Assembly: GCA_019009955.1 (NCBI GenBank)
Contig: CM032228.1
Span: forward strand, 133,952,501 to 134,016,500
Reading direction: 5' to 3'
Length of the DNA stretch: 64,000 bases
Source: Riptortus pedestris
Taxonomy: Eukaryota; Arthropoda; Insecta; Hemiptera; Alydidae
Both the position numbers and the translations under genes were made by a program. The notes beneath the pieces were generated by a model. It ran no database searches, had not been told where the DNA came from, and saw nothing but the letters and a program-made list of their open reading frames with translations. The first letter of the stretch is position 1. Every line of letters starts with the position of its first letter. Positions 23,593 through 36,556 of the stretch are shown one piece after another.

Positions 23593-26500
23593 AATTATCT
23601 TTCTCAGTCAATTGATTTATTTCTTATTATAATTTTTGTAGAATTATTCCACTTAAATTGTTTTCAAGTTATAGTTTAATAAAGCCAATATAATATCTTC
23701 TGTATTCAGGAACCTGTTATGTCAAATTGCCTGGAAAGTGAGTTAAGTGAATATTTAAGTTAGTTTAGCAATTTCTATTTACATGTATTTTAAACAAACC
23801 CAATGAGTTTCTTTATTACTAATACGAAAGACCTATTTTGAAATATAGTAATAATCTCCATGGTACTTTTTTAAAAAACAATTGCCCATCCAGTGGAACA
23901 ACAACTTAACTGCTAACTGTACAGATTGATAAAAGCTACCAAATCTGAAGCGAAGTATTTAAAATTAGTACGTGAACATTTTTAATAGAGTTTGAATGAG
24001 ATGTCCCTGACGTAAAATATTAGTATGACCCTAATTCTTTATATTAATCAAGTTTTTGTGACTCTCTTTTTCATTTTACTAAAATTTTAAGGTTGCGTTT
24101 TTGTTCCATCGGATGAGGCATAAGTTGTTATTAAATAGTTTTACCAAATCGTAAACAGCCATTCTTAACAACAGGCGACAACAGTATGTTTGTAATTTTC
24201 ATTTTTATATAATATTTTTTTGATAAAAGAAAATCAAAATTTACCTGACCCAAGGCAATAGGAAACCATTAGGCTTCCTATAGATTCCCCTTTTCCTGCA
24301 ATAGGGAAGGCAATTGGAATACATGACCCTCTCATCCCAACCCCCCTCCCCCTTATTCCATTCGACGAAGTCAGAATTTCCTGTTCAAGAGAACAAGTCA
24401 CTTGTGACCCATGATAAATCATTTGTTTCAGCGCTGAAAAGGATTATCACAGATGTATTGCTAACGGGCATGAACGGTTTCGTGGCTGTTGAAAGTGGGT
24501 GAAATTTGTCTGTTAATGAAAAGTGATCGAAGTTAGCCAAATATTTTTTTTTTTTAAATGTATTTTTAAATCGTGGGTTAGTCCTCACCTGTGCATTATT
24601 GTTTTGTTTGAGAGTATTTCTAACTTCCTAATAATTTTGACTCCAGATTCCTCCGAACCATGGACCCCTCTTACTTTACTAGAACATACCATTTTTCTTA
24701 AGTTGACTTATCTGCTTAATAAATTATAAGAGATGGTATCCATTAAAAAGCACACTGTATCAGTTAGACATTATTATTTTACCGTACTATTCGACTTTTT
24801 GGAATGTTAATTTACTTCATTTTTCAACAATTCTGGTAGTACCAGCTTCGTCACTCATCCATTGATAATTTGACTCATCCTCAGGTTAGTTTGGCGTCGT
24901 CCCCAAAACTCCAAATTATTTAAATTAAATGGGATGGAAATCTTGAACTACTTAACTAATTAAACGAATACATTAAAATTCAATGTCTGATCTTGAACTA
25001 CATATATGTAATGTTAGATTTGAGAGCGTTGTGTTTTAAGAAAGGACCAGAGATTGTAGAGAAATATTTACCCTCTGTTATTGTGATTGCACATCTGTTG
25101 TCCTTGCTTTGAGTTTCGAACGCTTTTTTGTATAAAAGCATCATTGTAAAATCAAGTTTAAAATTTAGCCAGAAAATTGTTTAACTTTTTTTTTGCAGGG
25201 AGTTCTTAAGGAATTCGCGATGCCTGAAACTTTTGTAATCTGTTAAAGGTTTTACCATTCCTGACACAAAATTCAGATAAACTAAAAAAAAAAAGTGTTG
25301 GTTTTCCTATCACTATTTATTTATTTAATGGGTATCCACTGTAGAGGCAAAGTACTGAAACCAGTTGGTAAGGAATAAATAAAATATTATTCCTTCAATA
25401 TTTCCCAACTTCAATGATAAAAAATTATTAAATTACAAAGACAATTTTCTATTTATTGTATCGATCATAATATTTATATTTTTACAGGTATGTGCTGAAA
25501 ACAAAAATGTGCTGATATTTATTTACTCAGTTACAGCTTTGTCAACGTCGCCATTGTGGCTAATTTAGTTTCTGAATTAAGCTAATTTAGTTTTCTGAGT
25601 TGGTATTCTGGCAGGTTGTATTGTTTTTGTGTGTCAACAGAGCACTGATAATGATACATTGCATCGAAAGCGCTCTGTCGTCTTTATAAATTGTTACAGC
25701 GGAAGCGTACCCATTCTTTCATCTACCTAATTTTTTTTTCAAGTTTAATGATGTTGAATTTGAAATTTTTAGCTACAATAGATTGATTTAAAAATGTGAC
25801 TATAGCTTCTAATGTTGAGAACGGCCAGTATAAGTAAATCTAGAATAATTTAGCCTTGTATCGTGCGGAAAGTTAATGGTTTCCCCATTAAAGGATACTA
25901 TCCTACTGGGAAATATTAATAAAACGGTGGAATAAGTGTGTGAATTATAGGTTAACGTAATTTGTCTCCCTGAGAGTTAAAGTGAAATGCATTAGAGAGG
26001 AAGAAATTTAATATAAACGGTGAGAGAGTTTGGATATAACGGAGTGAAACATGGGGTGGTGACCAGTGAGGGGCATAAAATTACCATAAAATCCATAATG
26101 GGCAAGAGAGGAGAGAAAAACATGGGCACTCGCGGGCTATTGCACCTGACCCTCGTCCACACTATTATCATATCTTGAAACAATATTCAAGCAGGCCAGA
26201 ATCAAAAGTCACCCCTACTGGAGGCTCCAGGAATATGCAAATTAAACGCCTAAGTATTAATTTCATCCTTCTCCTTTGGAGATGAATACAATTTACTATC
26301 TGCTAAAAACTATGCATTGGGTCATCGTTTGCCTGATGCAGAAACGGATGAGCCTAAATGATTTGAACACGGCGTGTTCACTGGTAACGCGCCTTGTAGC
26401 TATTATATCAATATGTTTTTAGGGTGGAGTGGTTTTCCAGAAGAGAGTTAAAGTTACAAATCAGCATATTTTGTTATTTAGACTAGTTTTTGTAATAATA

Positions 26501-27838
26501 TAATATATTTTATAATAAAGACTTATCATGAGTATCGTGTCACACATTCAGGTAGAGTTGGCTGGACGTCCTGAAGAAAAACTTAGATAAGGCGATGCCC
26601 GCAATTGAAGGTACGGAGCTGAAGAAAATTGGAACCATAGAAGCTTGGCGGACAATTGAGATATCACAGAGAAAATTCATTCTTCGGGTGGGCTGAGCAA
26701 ACAGTTCAGCTCACAATCGGAGCCATATTTGGAGAGATCATAGTAAGTTACAACTTACAGGTAAAGGATATTGTACGCACTAACCACAACGCAGTTGAAA
26801 CTGGATCTAAGATAACGCAATAATAGATGGATCAGCTGATCAAATTTAATTGGATATCGTAATGAAGTTAGTAATAGTAAAGTATATCAGCTGACGTAAT
26901 GATAGGTCCATTTAAAAGAGGAGTCGGCCGAAGTTATTAGAGGATCATTTAGCGGTAGGGTACAAGAGGCAGAAGTAATTGTACGAAGGTGAGTTGGGTG
27001 TAAGTGGAGGTGCTAACTGGACGTCGGGTGCAGGCTAGTTAGTAAATTAGAACCTCCCCTTCAGAGCCACGCCTTCTCTTAGCCTAGCCTCTCTCCTCTT
27101 TAACTCTCTTTGAAGTCTTCAGCTAATTCAAAACTATAAACTCACTCTATTAAACTTATTTCAAGTGCAAATGCCCTTTTCTTATATTTAAATTATAATT
27201 ATTTTGTTTGAGAAAATGATCACATGTAAGGGTCTAAGTACACTTTCGTGATTTCTGTATTATTTCCGATTGAATAAAGAAAAACAGGTCTTTACTAATT
27301 ATGATGTAATGGCATCCATGTAATTATATACGGCGATATCACTAGTGGAAAATAAAATAAGAACTTATTATATAAAAACTATTAAAACAGAGACAATTAT
27401 TGAAGGGGAAAAGAAAAGTCAACAAAAACAAAAACAGAATTAACAAACAATAACAAATAATTAACAAAAGAGAAAAAAAACAACAAACGAATATAAAAGT
27501 AAATAACACTATGCGTAGTAGTAATTTATAATAAATAAATTTATTTAAATCTTACATAAGCATTGAGAATCACATACACACACACGCACGCACTCACCCA
27601 CAAACACTGTTGCACAAACAAGGTAGCACAAAATGTAATTTTACTTTACAGTTGGTATTACATTGTGTTGGGATTAAACCTTTATGGTTATACTTCTCTG
27701 GAAACTGGAAGAAGTTTTATATAAGTTTGTATATATGAACTTAATATGTTAATGAAGCGTCCAGATATGTACTTTTGTTATTTAGAAGTTCGACCAGATT
27801 GTAAGGTAGGTCTATGTCGTCTTCTGTAGACAGTAAGT
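23593..27838. other. No gene recognised
   Basis: Long AT-rich stretch. No frame above about 70 codons shows a domain, and no internal match to other repeats in the window was noticed. 26560-27110 is somewhat less AT-rich. Confidence 0.55.
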
Positions 27839-27852
27839 GTTTTATAGTTAGT

Positions 27853-28032
27853 GAAATCTCACATGATAAACCTAGAGAGGCGAGTTCAATTCCTGCCTGG
27901 AAAATAGGAATTTATTTAGTGACAAACTCATTAAATGAAATCCTTAGTCCTGGCTAGAAAAGGGTGGTCACCGGAAGATAACCCGTCCCAATTAGCCATA
28001 GTAGTAGCACAAAGTGGACGTTAATAAATAAC
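27853..28032 (+). mobile_element. tRNA-derived SINE, 5'-truncated, with 14-bp target duplication
   Basis: Flanked by GTTTTATAGTTAGT at 27839-27852 and 28033-28046. It keeps a decayed B box (GAGTTCAATTCC) and the body GGAATTTATTTAGTGAC, CTGGCTAGAAAAGGGTGG, GATAACCCGTCCCAATTAGC and AAAGTGGACGT, matching the second SINE in reverse orientation. The tail is short (TAATAAATA). Confidence 0.85.
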
Positions 28033-28076
28033 GTTTTATAGTTAGTAGTCTATTACAAGTTGGTGGTTCAGATTTT

Positions 28077-28307
28077 ACTTTTTTTTTTTTTTTTTATTTT
28101 ACGTCCACTTTATGCAACTAGGCTAATCGGGACGGGTTATCTACAGGTTACCATCCTTTTCTAGCCAGGGTGGGTCTAAGGAGTTTATTTAATGAGGCCG
28201 TCATTAAATAAATTTCTACTGCCCAGGGCGGGATTCGAACCCGCCACTCCAGGTCTGCCATGGAAGATTAGGACCACCGCCCTAACTCGCACGGCCAACC
28301 CGAGCAC
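28077..28307 (-). mobile_element. tRNA-derived SINE, full-length, with 12-bp target duplication
   Basis: Flanked by GGTTCAGATTTT at 28065-28076 and 28308-28319. On the minus strand it starts GTGCTCGGGTTGGCCG. The A box TGGCCGTGCGAGTTAGG lies at 28281-28297 and the B box GGTTCGAATCC at 28231-28241, followed by a GCCCTGGGCAGTAG spacer and a body ending AAAGTGGACGTAAAAT with about 18 A's. The head resembles a Leu/Ser-type tRNA with a long variable arm. A pol III internal promoter is expected. Confidence 0.92.
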
Positions 28308-28319
28308 GGTTCAGATTTT

Positions 28320-30072
28320 GTAAGGTACTTATACGTTAGACGGGAATGGCCATGTCGCAATCGAACAAGAACTACCTCTTCTGTTCTTCAAGTTCGATTA
28401 CAGCAGCAACTATAAATTTATATTTACTACATATGAACTACATTCAACAATTTGGGGAATTTTTTACCATTTGGTAGTTCTATGAAGGGTGTGAATCGCT
28501 ATAAATTGTGTGAAGCCAAACAAACAAATAAATAAATTATATACGACTGGCTTCCAACATTTGAAATTATTTCCAGAATGTTTCGTCAAACTGTAGTTAG
28601 TAGGTAGACTGTCTTTAGGAGGAATACGCTACTGATGGGTGGTTATTTATTCACAATTGAAGTCAACTACATTCTGGATGAGGGTGGAAGTCAGTTTCTC
28701 TAGTTATGTTCATTCTGTCAGGAACTTATCTTCTCCCCAACGCATGGAGGAAGATATCCGTTTTCCACTCCAGACTTATTCAATGGCTGCAAGTTATACT
28801 TGATTGAGACAATAGTCCATTTAATGAATGCTTGCTTTTGTTAGCAGTCATCATTTTGTTAACCTGTTTATCCATCATACTAACAATGTTCTGTGTCTCG
28901 GGGCAGATAAGCGATTGAGACAGGAATGCCCCAACACTTTTCTGGCCTGACGTGTCCGTCGCTAACCTCCATAACTTTAGTTTGTCGGGACCCCCATTCA
29001 TTAGTTTTTCCTCCACTTCACCTTTATAGCTGTTGAACGTTAAGCATTCGATTAACTACAGCCCAGTCTCTAATAACACATGCAATAACCTATCGATTAG
29101 GATCGTTAGACCTGACAATCTGTACTAGGGGCAGTAGAACGAGTCAAATGGTTTTAACAAATCAGTTGACGACAACTTTCTAAAAATACTGTTACAGTGG
29201 CAATTACCTACCTCTTTGGCCTACAGTTTATACAATAAAGAATAAGACTACATTACGATTTAGCACAACTATTAGTATAACATTTTACATATTAGCATTC
29301 CAGACAATTTCAATAATTGGCTGATTTTCATTTAATAAAATGGCATTAATTTAAGTTTCCACTTTCCGTCCATTACTTAAATTCATTTTCTTCAATTTCT
29401 AATCCATTTGTGTTCATGAATATGCAACATCAAGATACGATAAAGATTTATTAATGTTTATATGGTAATAAGAGTCTATTCGTGTTCATTATATTTTACT
29501 GAGAAGACATCCGCAGTTCACTTTTGTTAACTATGTCTATAATATAATATTTATCATTATATGCCTATTACGCCTCATGAGGACAATAGGAAATTATTAA
29601 GAAGTGGATTCACTGAACAAAATCCTAATTAGTCATATTAACATAAAGTGAGCATTAATAAAAAAGAATAATGTACACATTTTTGTCATAGAAATTGCTG
29701 TATTGACAAAATAAACGCCGATTAATTTGCAATCATACAAACCTTGCAGTAACTAATGAGTCATATTAAGAATAGTTTAAAAGGTTAGTTAATAAATTAC
29801 TATCCTGAGTTAATCGTTTATATACTTTTGGAGATCAGTAATTAGAGGTTAATTTTTTTTGTAAAGTAAATAATTTTAAATTAATGAATATAACAAATAA
29901 TTATTCATAAGAAATTAATAAACATTAAAGTATTAGGATCTAATAAATAAGTTTCTACATATGTACTCAATCTTGATACCAATGTCGGTTTTATTTTGTG
30001 TAATTGATTATTTTTTAGATGGATTTACGAACAGTTCATTAAGAAGAAGTAAACCTGTGTTTTATAACTTAC
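28320..30072. other. No gene recognised (Dbx intron, downstream of the homeodomain exon)
   Basis: AT-rich. The minus-strand open frame 28780-29016 has no homeodomain residues and no clear splice sites. I looked here for the exon starting at homeodomain Val45 and did not find it. Confidence 0.5.
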
Positions 30073-30299
30073 CTGTGAATCCTTTAACCCTAGTTTCTCT
30101 GCTAGTTTTTTCCTGTCAGGTTTGGAGATGTACTTCTGGACTTGAAACCTCTTCTCTAAGCCCTTCCTTTGTAAGTCGGAGAAGACAGCTCTTCGCATCA
30201 TTCCTCTCCTTGGCTTCCCCCGCTGGCTCTGAGCCCAGGGGAAGGTTCCTGGTAGAGGGAAAACGGTCGTCCCTGCCAGCCCTCCATGGCCCCCACTAC
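30073..30299 (-). CDS. Dbx: Dbx exon encoding homeodomain residues up to Gln44
   Basis: 227-bp minus-strand exon, 2 + 75 codons. The acceptor is ttgttgggcag|GTAGTG and the donor is TCACAG|GTAAGT. It reads TTVFPLPGTFPWAQSQ, then RGKPRRGMM, then RRAVFSDLQRKGLEKRF, QVQKYISKPDRKKLAEKLGL and KDSQ. The PLPGTFPW and RGKPRRGM flank and the ISKPDRKKLA helix-2 region are Dbx signatures; the H2.0/HLX class has different residues here. Counting F8, L16 and F20 of the homeodomain, the exon ends after Gln44, so the intron falls between residues 44 and 45, before the recognition helix. The remaining VKIWFQNRRMKW part must be in another exon. I searched the minus strand below this exon by eye and did not find it. 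Confidence 0.93.
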
Positions 30300-30479
30300 C
30301 TGCCCAACAAGGAATTGCTTCCTTATAAATTTTAAAATCGTAGCAATTTTTTATATGACATTTCTAGACATAGCTTATAAAAATAAAGAATCAACGTTTC
30401 AAATTATAAACTTATAGTATGATAAGTAAGGATTAGATATAATAAAAGATAAAAACATAGTGTTGATTTTGTTCAGTCT

Positions 30480-31090
30480 GCTCGTAATGGCATTCTTGTG
30501 CTAAGATCCAAGCAGGGACCTGATCTCCTACGATCATCTTATTAGCTTCAATGAAATTCGCAACGTACAATTATGGATATCTAGCCAGGCCCGCCCTCAA
30601 GTTACAATATATTCATCTCTTCCTGGCCTGACTAGAGGTTCTCATGTATTTAATATTTTTATAACTTACTTTGAGCCTGGCTTGCTCTGGTTGAACAAAC
30701 TTTTGAATAGCACCACCTAATACCATCCATGCTTCTACCCGTGACTAATACATCGTAAGCATTCTTCATATGTGCGGCCTGCTGTTGATGATACCTCCGG
30801 GGTTTGTCCTTATTTGTCACCACAGACATGGGGGAATGGGTCCTCTAGGCTAAAACGAATGGTATCCTCAACTCCATCATCAACGCTAATTTGATATCAC
30901 AAAAAGCCCTCCCTTCGTCAATCTGATAAGTTTACAGGTAATTCCCATTGGCTGCAATGCCTTCAGTACCTTCCACACTCTCAGATGCTTGTCACACATC
31001 TTCCAACGAAGTCCGATTACGGGCTCATACAGGCTGTGGAAAGACCAGGATGTTGTCTACTCGAAGGACACATTCGATTTCCTCTGTACT
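30480..31090 (-). pseudogene. Possible decayed Ty3/gypsy pol remnant
   Basis: On the minus strand near 31060-31038 the reading VDNILVF resembles the reverse transcriptase box Y-DDILVFS. A following stretch (KHLRVWKVLKALQPMGIT) resembles the helix after that box. Lower down, a VGDQVPAWI motif recalls the integrase C-terminal VGD-V-W pattern. Stops and frameshifts separate these, and the DD is changed to DN. The match is weak and by eye only. It lies in the Dbx intron between 30.3 and 33.99 kb. Confidence 0.33.
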
Positions 31091-32079
31091 TGTAGTTGAT
31101 AAAAAACATGCATCTTCACGCTTCTTTATTTTACTGTATTTTCTTGATTTCACACCACTTGTGATCTTATTGCTATTATTTGATAATAATGGGCATTTTA
31201 ATATACATGGCGAAACAATTACAGTCTATTTCCATTGCAATAATTAATCAGCGAATTAATGGAAAATCATTTGAAATGTGAATCCGCTCATCTGAAGCTG
31301 TTAATAAAGCAAGAGGGTGAATAGTATAGAATATGGGATTTAAATTCCAATAAAATCTGTTGAATCTTCAATAAATATGGAATGAATGTTGAGCAGTAAT
31401 GAAGAATCGTTAGGTCGGGGAGGGGAATAATGACTGGTCACCGATAATGTTTAATACATCATACAGACTTTATTATCTCTGGATTTCCATATTCATTAGT
31501 TCATTGATGAGCTGAATTAAAGGGAAGCTTTCCAAAGCCCATTGTCATAACACAGCCCGAGCTTGCTATATGCACCGTCCTCCATTTGTCACTTCGTTCT
31601 CTGTCCTCTACCTCGGTCCTTACTAGAGCACGATACGATACCATTAACAAACACCAATATAAACACTAGTTTAACATTCACATCCATGACTATTCATTAC
31701 ATTTCCAGGGAAAATTCAAAACGTCCGCCTATGCAATGAAAGCAGTTTCGGCTAAATATGGTTGATGCCGAAGAGGAAATTTTACTCTTACACGAGCAAA
31801 CCAAGCCTTGTCAGTATCCATATCATTGGCCCTCTAACTTGCAATTCTAGAGCAACAAACGTCATCAATTGCCCAGCAATGTGACACTCCCATTTCATAG
31901 TTTTCAATCAATAATATCCATATGAATATTATGGTCCATTACAAAGTACCGTATATTTCTTCCTACCTTCACAATACTGTTAGATTTGTACTTCTAGCGT
32001 GGCCCTCCTAATATACAAAATTTTAGTAAGTAATACAGTGTAGGTGTACAACATAATTATATAATTTTTTCTTGCTTAC

Positions 32080-32532
32080 TTTAGAAGGGCAGAGGAAAGA
32101 GTGAGATACATAACAAACATTGAAAGACACTTCCTTAACATAAAGAATTCGGCCAGAAAAGAATTTAAAAAGTATGGGAAACACACAAGATTACCCATAC
32201 GAAGCCTCTCATCGTGTTCAAGAAGAGTAGAAACAGGGAATTTTACCTGAGACTGTCTAGGAAGGAACTCAGAGATATAGTGGGAGTAACCACGGGGCTC
32301 TGGAAGATGAATAAAAGCATGTTTAACATCAAAACTCAGTGAAACACCAATATGTAGGTGCTGTGGAGAAGAGGAGACTCCTAAGTACATTATTGAATGC
32401 AGGATGTTGGAGAATTTAAGATTGAGATACATTGAACACGTAGATGCTGAGTCAATTAAGATATACCTTGACTTTATAAGGAATATAAATCTGTTCGGAA
32501 TGGAGATGCAAGGCTTACACAATAGGATCTAA
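32080..32532 (+). pseudogene. C-terminal end of a LINE ORF2 (post-RNase H zinc knuckle)
   Basis: Plus-strand reading RLSRKELRDIVGVTTGLWKM followed by NKSMFNIK. After a one-base shift near 32.335 kb it continues TPICRCCGEEETPKYIIEC, then LENLRLRYI, ending HNRI-stop at 32530-32532. The order (LSR-L--VVG-LTG-, then C-x-C-C...EE-T-x-x-x-x...C) is the C-terminal tail of insect LINE ORF2 proteins that carry RNase H. The usual His of the knuckle is Tyr here. 5'-truncated and frameshifted, so inactive. The minus-strand 148-codon frame over the same bases is a shadow. Confidence 0.6.
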
Positions 32533-32793
32533 AGGACCACAGTACCCTCCATGATAGGCAGTGGTGGGAAAGCCATATGGTATCCTATCTAATCCATCTA
32601 AAGTCTTTAAGAGTGTGGCCTATAGTGAGCCAATAGAAAAAAAGTCTGTTAATCAATCACTTTAACGAAATTTCCTCTAGGAAATATCTCATTAAGGGCA
32701 GCTAGACGACATATACTCCCGAAATGTCTACAAATCTACGATAATCAAAGAACATGAGTGCCAGAACATGATCCTCTTGGATTTGAAAATTAG

Positions 32794-32831
<38 letters not shown>
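32794..32831. repeat. (TG)n microsatellite
   Basis: About 38 bp of uninterrupted TG. Confidence 0.97.
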
Positions 32832-32834
<3 letters not shown>

Positions 32835-32928
32835 TTTCTTCCTTTCTGGAGAAAGATAACATACTGAAGAAATATAGTAGGAGTATTTTAGATACATATA
32901 TAAATTTATTAATGTTAAACTCTTCTGC

Positions 32929-33173
<245 letters not shown>

Positions 33174-33991
33174 ATGTAATGTGCACAATAGATAACATTT
33201 TTATAATTGGCTTCCTAAAATGGAGGAATTATATCATTTGAACAACGTATTCCCTCATTAAATTAGATGAAAATTGCCTCTTTTCAATACTGGAAGGCGC
33301 ACAAGTAGTCTAATTTGCAACTTCATAACTCTGGTTTTCACATGACGTATTATAATTATTTTTATTAATAAGTCACCCATATTGGAATGCCATTTATAAT
33401 AAAAAACAACTACGAAAATGCTATTTTTATCGTTTACTCAAGTTTTATATATATTTTTTGTGTAGAGTTCTGTTTGATGAAGAACAACTAAAGCCAATTC
33501 CACATAAAAGTTTTCATTAGCACATAGTGCCGTCAAGATGGCGTCTCATCTATTTTTTGTATACTCAAAGAGTGAAAATGCTATATTAATGTTTATCATA
33601 TTTACGATAAGGAATATGATATTTATACAACACTATATAGCATTTATTTCTCTTAACATTCCACTTTCGAATTACGCTTGTGATTACATTATGAGCCGAG
33701 ATCAGGTTAGCAGGTTTACATACAAAGCCAGAGCTCAGTCAATTTAAATATATGGGCCAACATAGGCCAGGAAATTATTTTGCTCACTATACATAGGCAA
33801 AATGGCGACTACCTTTTGTTGTTTCTGTGTAAGGTCTCAGACTGTTTGCTGCTTAAAAGCTCAAAAAGGAAGTAATATTAAATTGGTAGAGGTATTGGTA
33901 AAGGGCTTCCTTTCAGTACAGCAACCAAGAGCATGGTGAAAAAAATTATAAACAAAAATTATTATGGAAATAAATAACCATAAGGTAGTAC

Positions 33992-34123
33992 CTGAAATAT
34001 AAGGTTGCCTACAGGCGAGGAGGCTATGGTGGAGGTGACTGAAGCCAGGACTTGGTCTTGGTATCGGCTTGGCGATGTAGCCACCGAAACCAAGGTAGTG
34101 ACCGTTGCTGCTCAGCAATCCGC
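33992..34123 (-). CDS. Dbx: Dbx exon encoding pre-homeodomain linker
   Basis: 132-bp minus-strand exon. The acceptor is tttatttctag|GCGGAT and the donor is TTTCAG|GTACTA. Phase 1 to 1, 43 complete codons, no stop. It encodes a Gly/Pro/His-rich linker including GHYLGFGGYIAKPIPRPSPG and LHHSLLACRQPYIS. The KPI-PRP and HH-LLACRQ patterns resemble what I recall of arthropod Dbx upstream of the homeodomain. Its overhanging G joins the GT that opens the next exon to make Gly (ISGSGGHGG). A 77-bp minisatellite lies immediately upstream in the intron, starting about 35 bp before the acceptor. The role is inferred as a linker between the eh1 repression motif and the DNA-binding domain. Confidence 0.8.
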
Positions 34124-34159
34124 CTAGAAATAAAGTAGGCCATATAACTTTGTCCTAGA

Positions 34160-34515
34160 AAATGAATTTAAGAATTTAAAAATAGGATTAAGCAATCCTT
34201 CTATAAATAAAGAAAAACATATTCGTATTTCGTAGAAAATCTATTCAATAATTTAAAAATAGGATTAAGCAATCCTTCTATAAATAAAGAAGAACATATT
34301 CGTATTTCGTAGAAAATCTATTCAATAATTTAAAAATAGGATTAAGCAATCCTTCTATAAATAAAGAAAAACATATTCGTATTTATTAGAAAATCTATTG
34401 AATAATTTAAAAATAGGATTAAGCAATCCATCCATAAATAAAGAAGAACATATTCGTATTTCTTAGAAAACCTATTTAATAATTTACAAATAGAACAATG
34501 CAATTCTATAAATTG
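34160..34515. repeat. 77-bp tandem repeat (minisatellite), about 4.5 units
   Basis: The marker TAGGATTAAGCAATCC recurs at 34183, 34260, 34337 and 34414, a constant 77-bp spacing, followed by a decayed partial unit. Units are nearly identical, with ATAAATAAAGAARAACATAT inside. It sits in the Dbx intron, its near edge about 35 bp upstream of the 34123 acceptor. Confidence 0.95.
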
Positions 34516-35081
34516 TATTATGTAGAGCATATAAGTGTTTCGAACAGGATTTCTTCACTAATTTTCTTTGTCCATTTTATCTAATTTTTTAAATGTTGTT
34601 TTAGTTTTTTTTTGACATAATCTAAACATTTGATTTGATACACATTATATTTCTATTTTTATTTTACGAGATTTACCTTCTGTATTACAAATTAATCATT
34701 ACAAATATTGTTTTATATAACCGTGAGGTCCCCGACTCTGTGTTTCTCTATAATCTCGACGATGCCGGTCTTGATGGAGGATCATGGGCTGGCTTAGTGT
34801 TTTAGTTTAATGTATTGTTTCTGAGGGGGCTTTAAAGAAAATGCGAAGTAGGAAGATCTGAACATTTATTAAAGGCTAGTGAAAACTGACCCTATGCTTC
34901 CTATTGGTACATATTTTAATTCATTTTATTATTACGGTTGTTTCTATTTTTTAGTTTTTTTAACTTGAAATTGAATTCTACCCAAAATAGTGTCCATTGT
35001 GCAATTACAGTGTTTTCTATAATTCTTCATATATTCCAAAAATAAACTTCGTATACAATAAAATAGTACAATCTAGGTTTT

Positions 35082-35204
35082 AGCAGATTTCCCTTGAGGG
35101 AAATCAGCTATTGAGGTTGTACTCCGAAAATTTTTCGAAAATTTTTCTTCAATATAGTCCATATATCCTACCCAGTTGATGACGAAAATGTGGTCCGTTC
35201 AAAA

Positions 35205-35242
<38 letters not shown>

Positions 35243-35635
35243 ATATATATATTTGTGTGTGAGCGCTCTCGCGGTCGCAATTTAGTCGTTTTATGTAAAA
35301 AGAAAGATCAAGTTCGTTAACGGCTGAAATCGGACTAGTGGGAGGGTGGGGGGTTTAGAAGAGAGGATTTTCGAAATATCTCCGTTACTGTACGTCGGAT
35401 CGAAAAATAGTACAAAATCAATCTTATTGCTTATTATTCTATACATTTATTCTCTATCTTGAATATTAACCGAGATATTTGCATTTTTATTAAAATTGGG
35501 CGGCTAACTGGGCCTCCCCACCAAAAGCTAGTTTGGTCGTTTCCTTAACTCTCGGCTCTTGTGAAATTTCTCTATTGTAAAACTTCACGTTGGAAATCTG
35601 CTTAGTTTACGCAGCCCCTACGTGACGGACTTTTT
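35082..35635 (+). mobile_element. HINE-like element (short subfamily), near full-length
   Basis: AGCAGATTTCCCTTGAGGG, ATGACGAAAATGTGGTCC, (TA)n at 35209-35251, CTCTCGCGGTCGCAAT, GAAAGATCAAGTTCG, CTCCGTTACTGTACGTCGG, AATATTAACCGAGATATTTG, GGAAATCTGCTTAGTTTACG, CAGCCCCTACG and GACGGACTTTTT. Both termini are preserved, with small internal deletions. Confidence 0.9.
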
Positions 35636-36556
35636 CAAGTAGTAGTTATCATCATAAAATGTGTTTCTAAGAGGTATTACTCAATAACTTATTTAATGAA
35701 TGAAACAGTAGTAATTAAGTGAAACAGTAGTTCGTATGTAATTAAGTGTTAATTTAATATTGCCACCAAGAAATGTGCTATTCACTCATAAGGACGGAGA
35801 GTAATTCGGTCACTTATTCTTTAATAGTACAATTATCTGAACATTGAAGTATTTTAATATTATCTAAGATAACTAGTTAACTATTAGGAATTATTCTTTT
35901 TAGAAGAAGTGGATTTCTCTTTTTCTGTTTGTTAATTTTCAATAATTTCGAATTGGAATAGCTTAATAATGAGCCCATATAAAGTGGCTGGGACGCGCGT
36001 ATATAAAGAATTAATAATATTTATCCGTTTAATTTAAGCGTATGATATTTATTCATTGAAAATATTTTGTATGAGTGATTGGTGAGTACATAGAAAATAA
36101 TGGTTATCTATTGAGTCATATTTATTTTTTGTTCTCTACCACATTCATTAGATCAAGTTAAAATCAATATTTAAAAGTCTTTCAAAGGCAAAGCTTCAAT
36201 TCATAAATTACATTAATTGACTAAAATAAACTAGTAATTTGCCTAAAATGAACTATTAATGCCTTTATTTATTTTTAGCAGAAAACGTACATTATTTAAC
36301 TTAAGAGTATATAATAGAGAATATTGTAGATCAAAATATTATCTAATACAGAGAAGGACAGTATCCGAAAAATTCTAAATAGAATTATTTAATTTATATT
36401 ATTATTCCTTTGAAAGTTATTTGAACCATCATTCACACGAAAAACCTGAAATATTTTTTTAAATTTTTATTATGTTAAAAGTTCTTCTCAAGCGTACGCA
36501 GCTAAAAGTTTCTTTCGGAATAGTCTAAGTACTAAAAATTTCCCCCCTTGACTTAC
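35636..36556. other. No gene recognised (Dbx intron)
   Basis: AT-rich unique-looking DNA. Confidence 0.5.

Noticed and set aside
28231..28297. tRNA gene
   Set aside because: A and B boxes are present, but the sequence continues into a SINE body with poly-A tail and target duplications.
28780..29016. Possible downstream Dbx exon
   Set aside because: The frame lacks homeodomain helix-3 residues and plausible AG/GT borders.
32076..32522. 148-codon minus-strand open frame
   Set aside because: It lies antisense to a recognisable LINE C-terminus on the plus strand and has no domain of its own.
34160..34515. CRISPR-like array
   Set aside because: Units are contiguous 77-bp tandem repeats without unique spacers, in eukaryotic intronic DNA.
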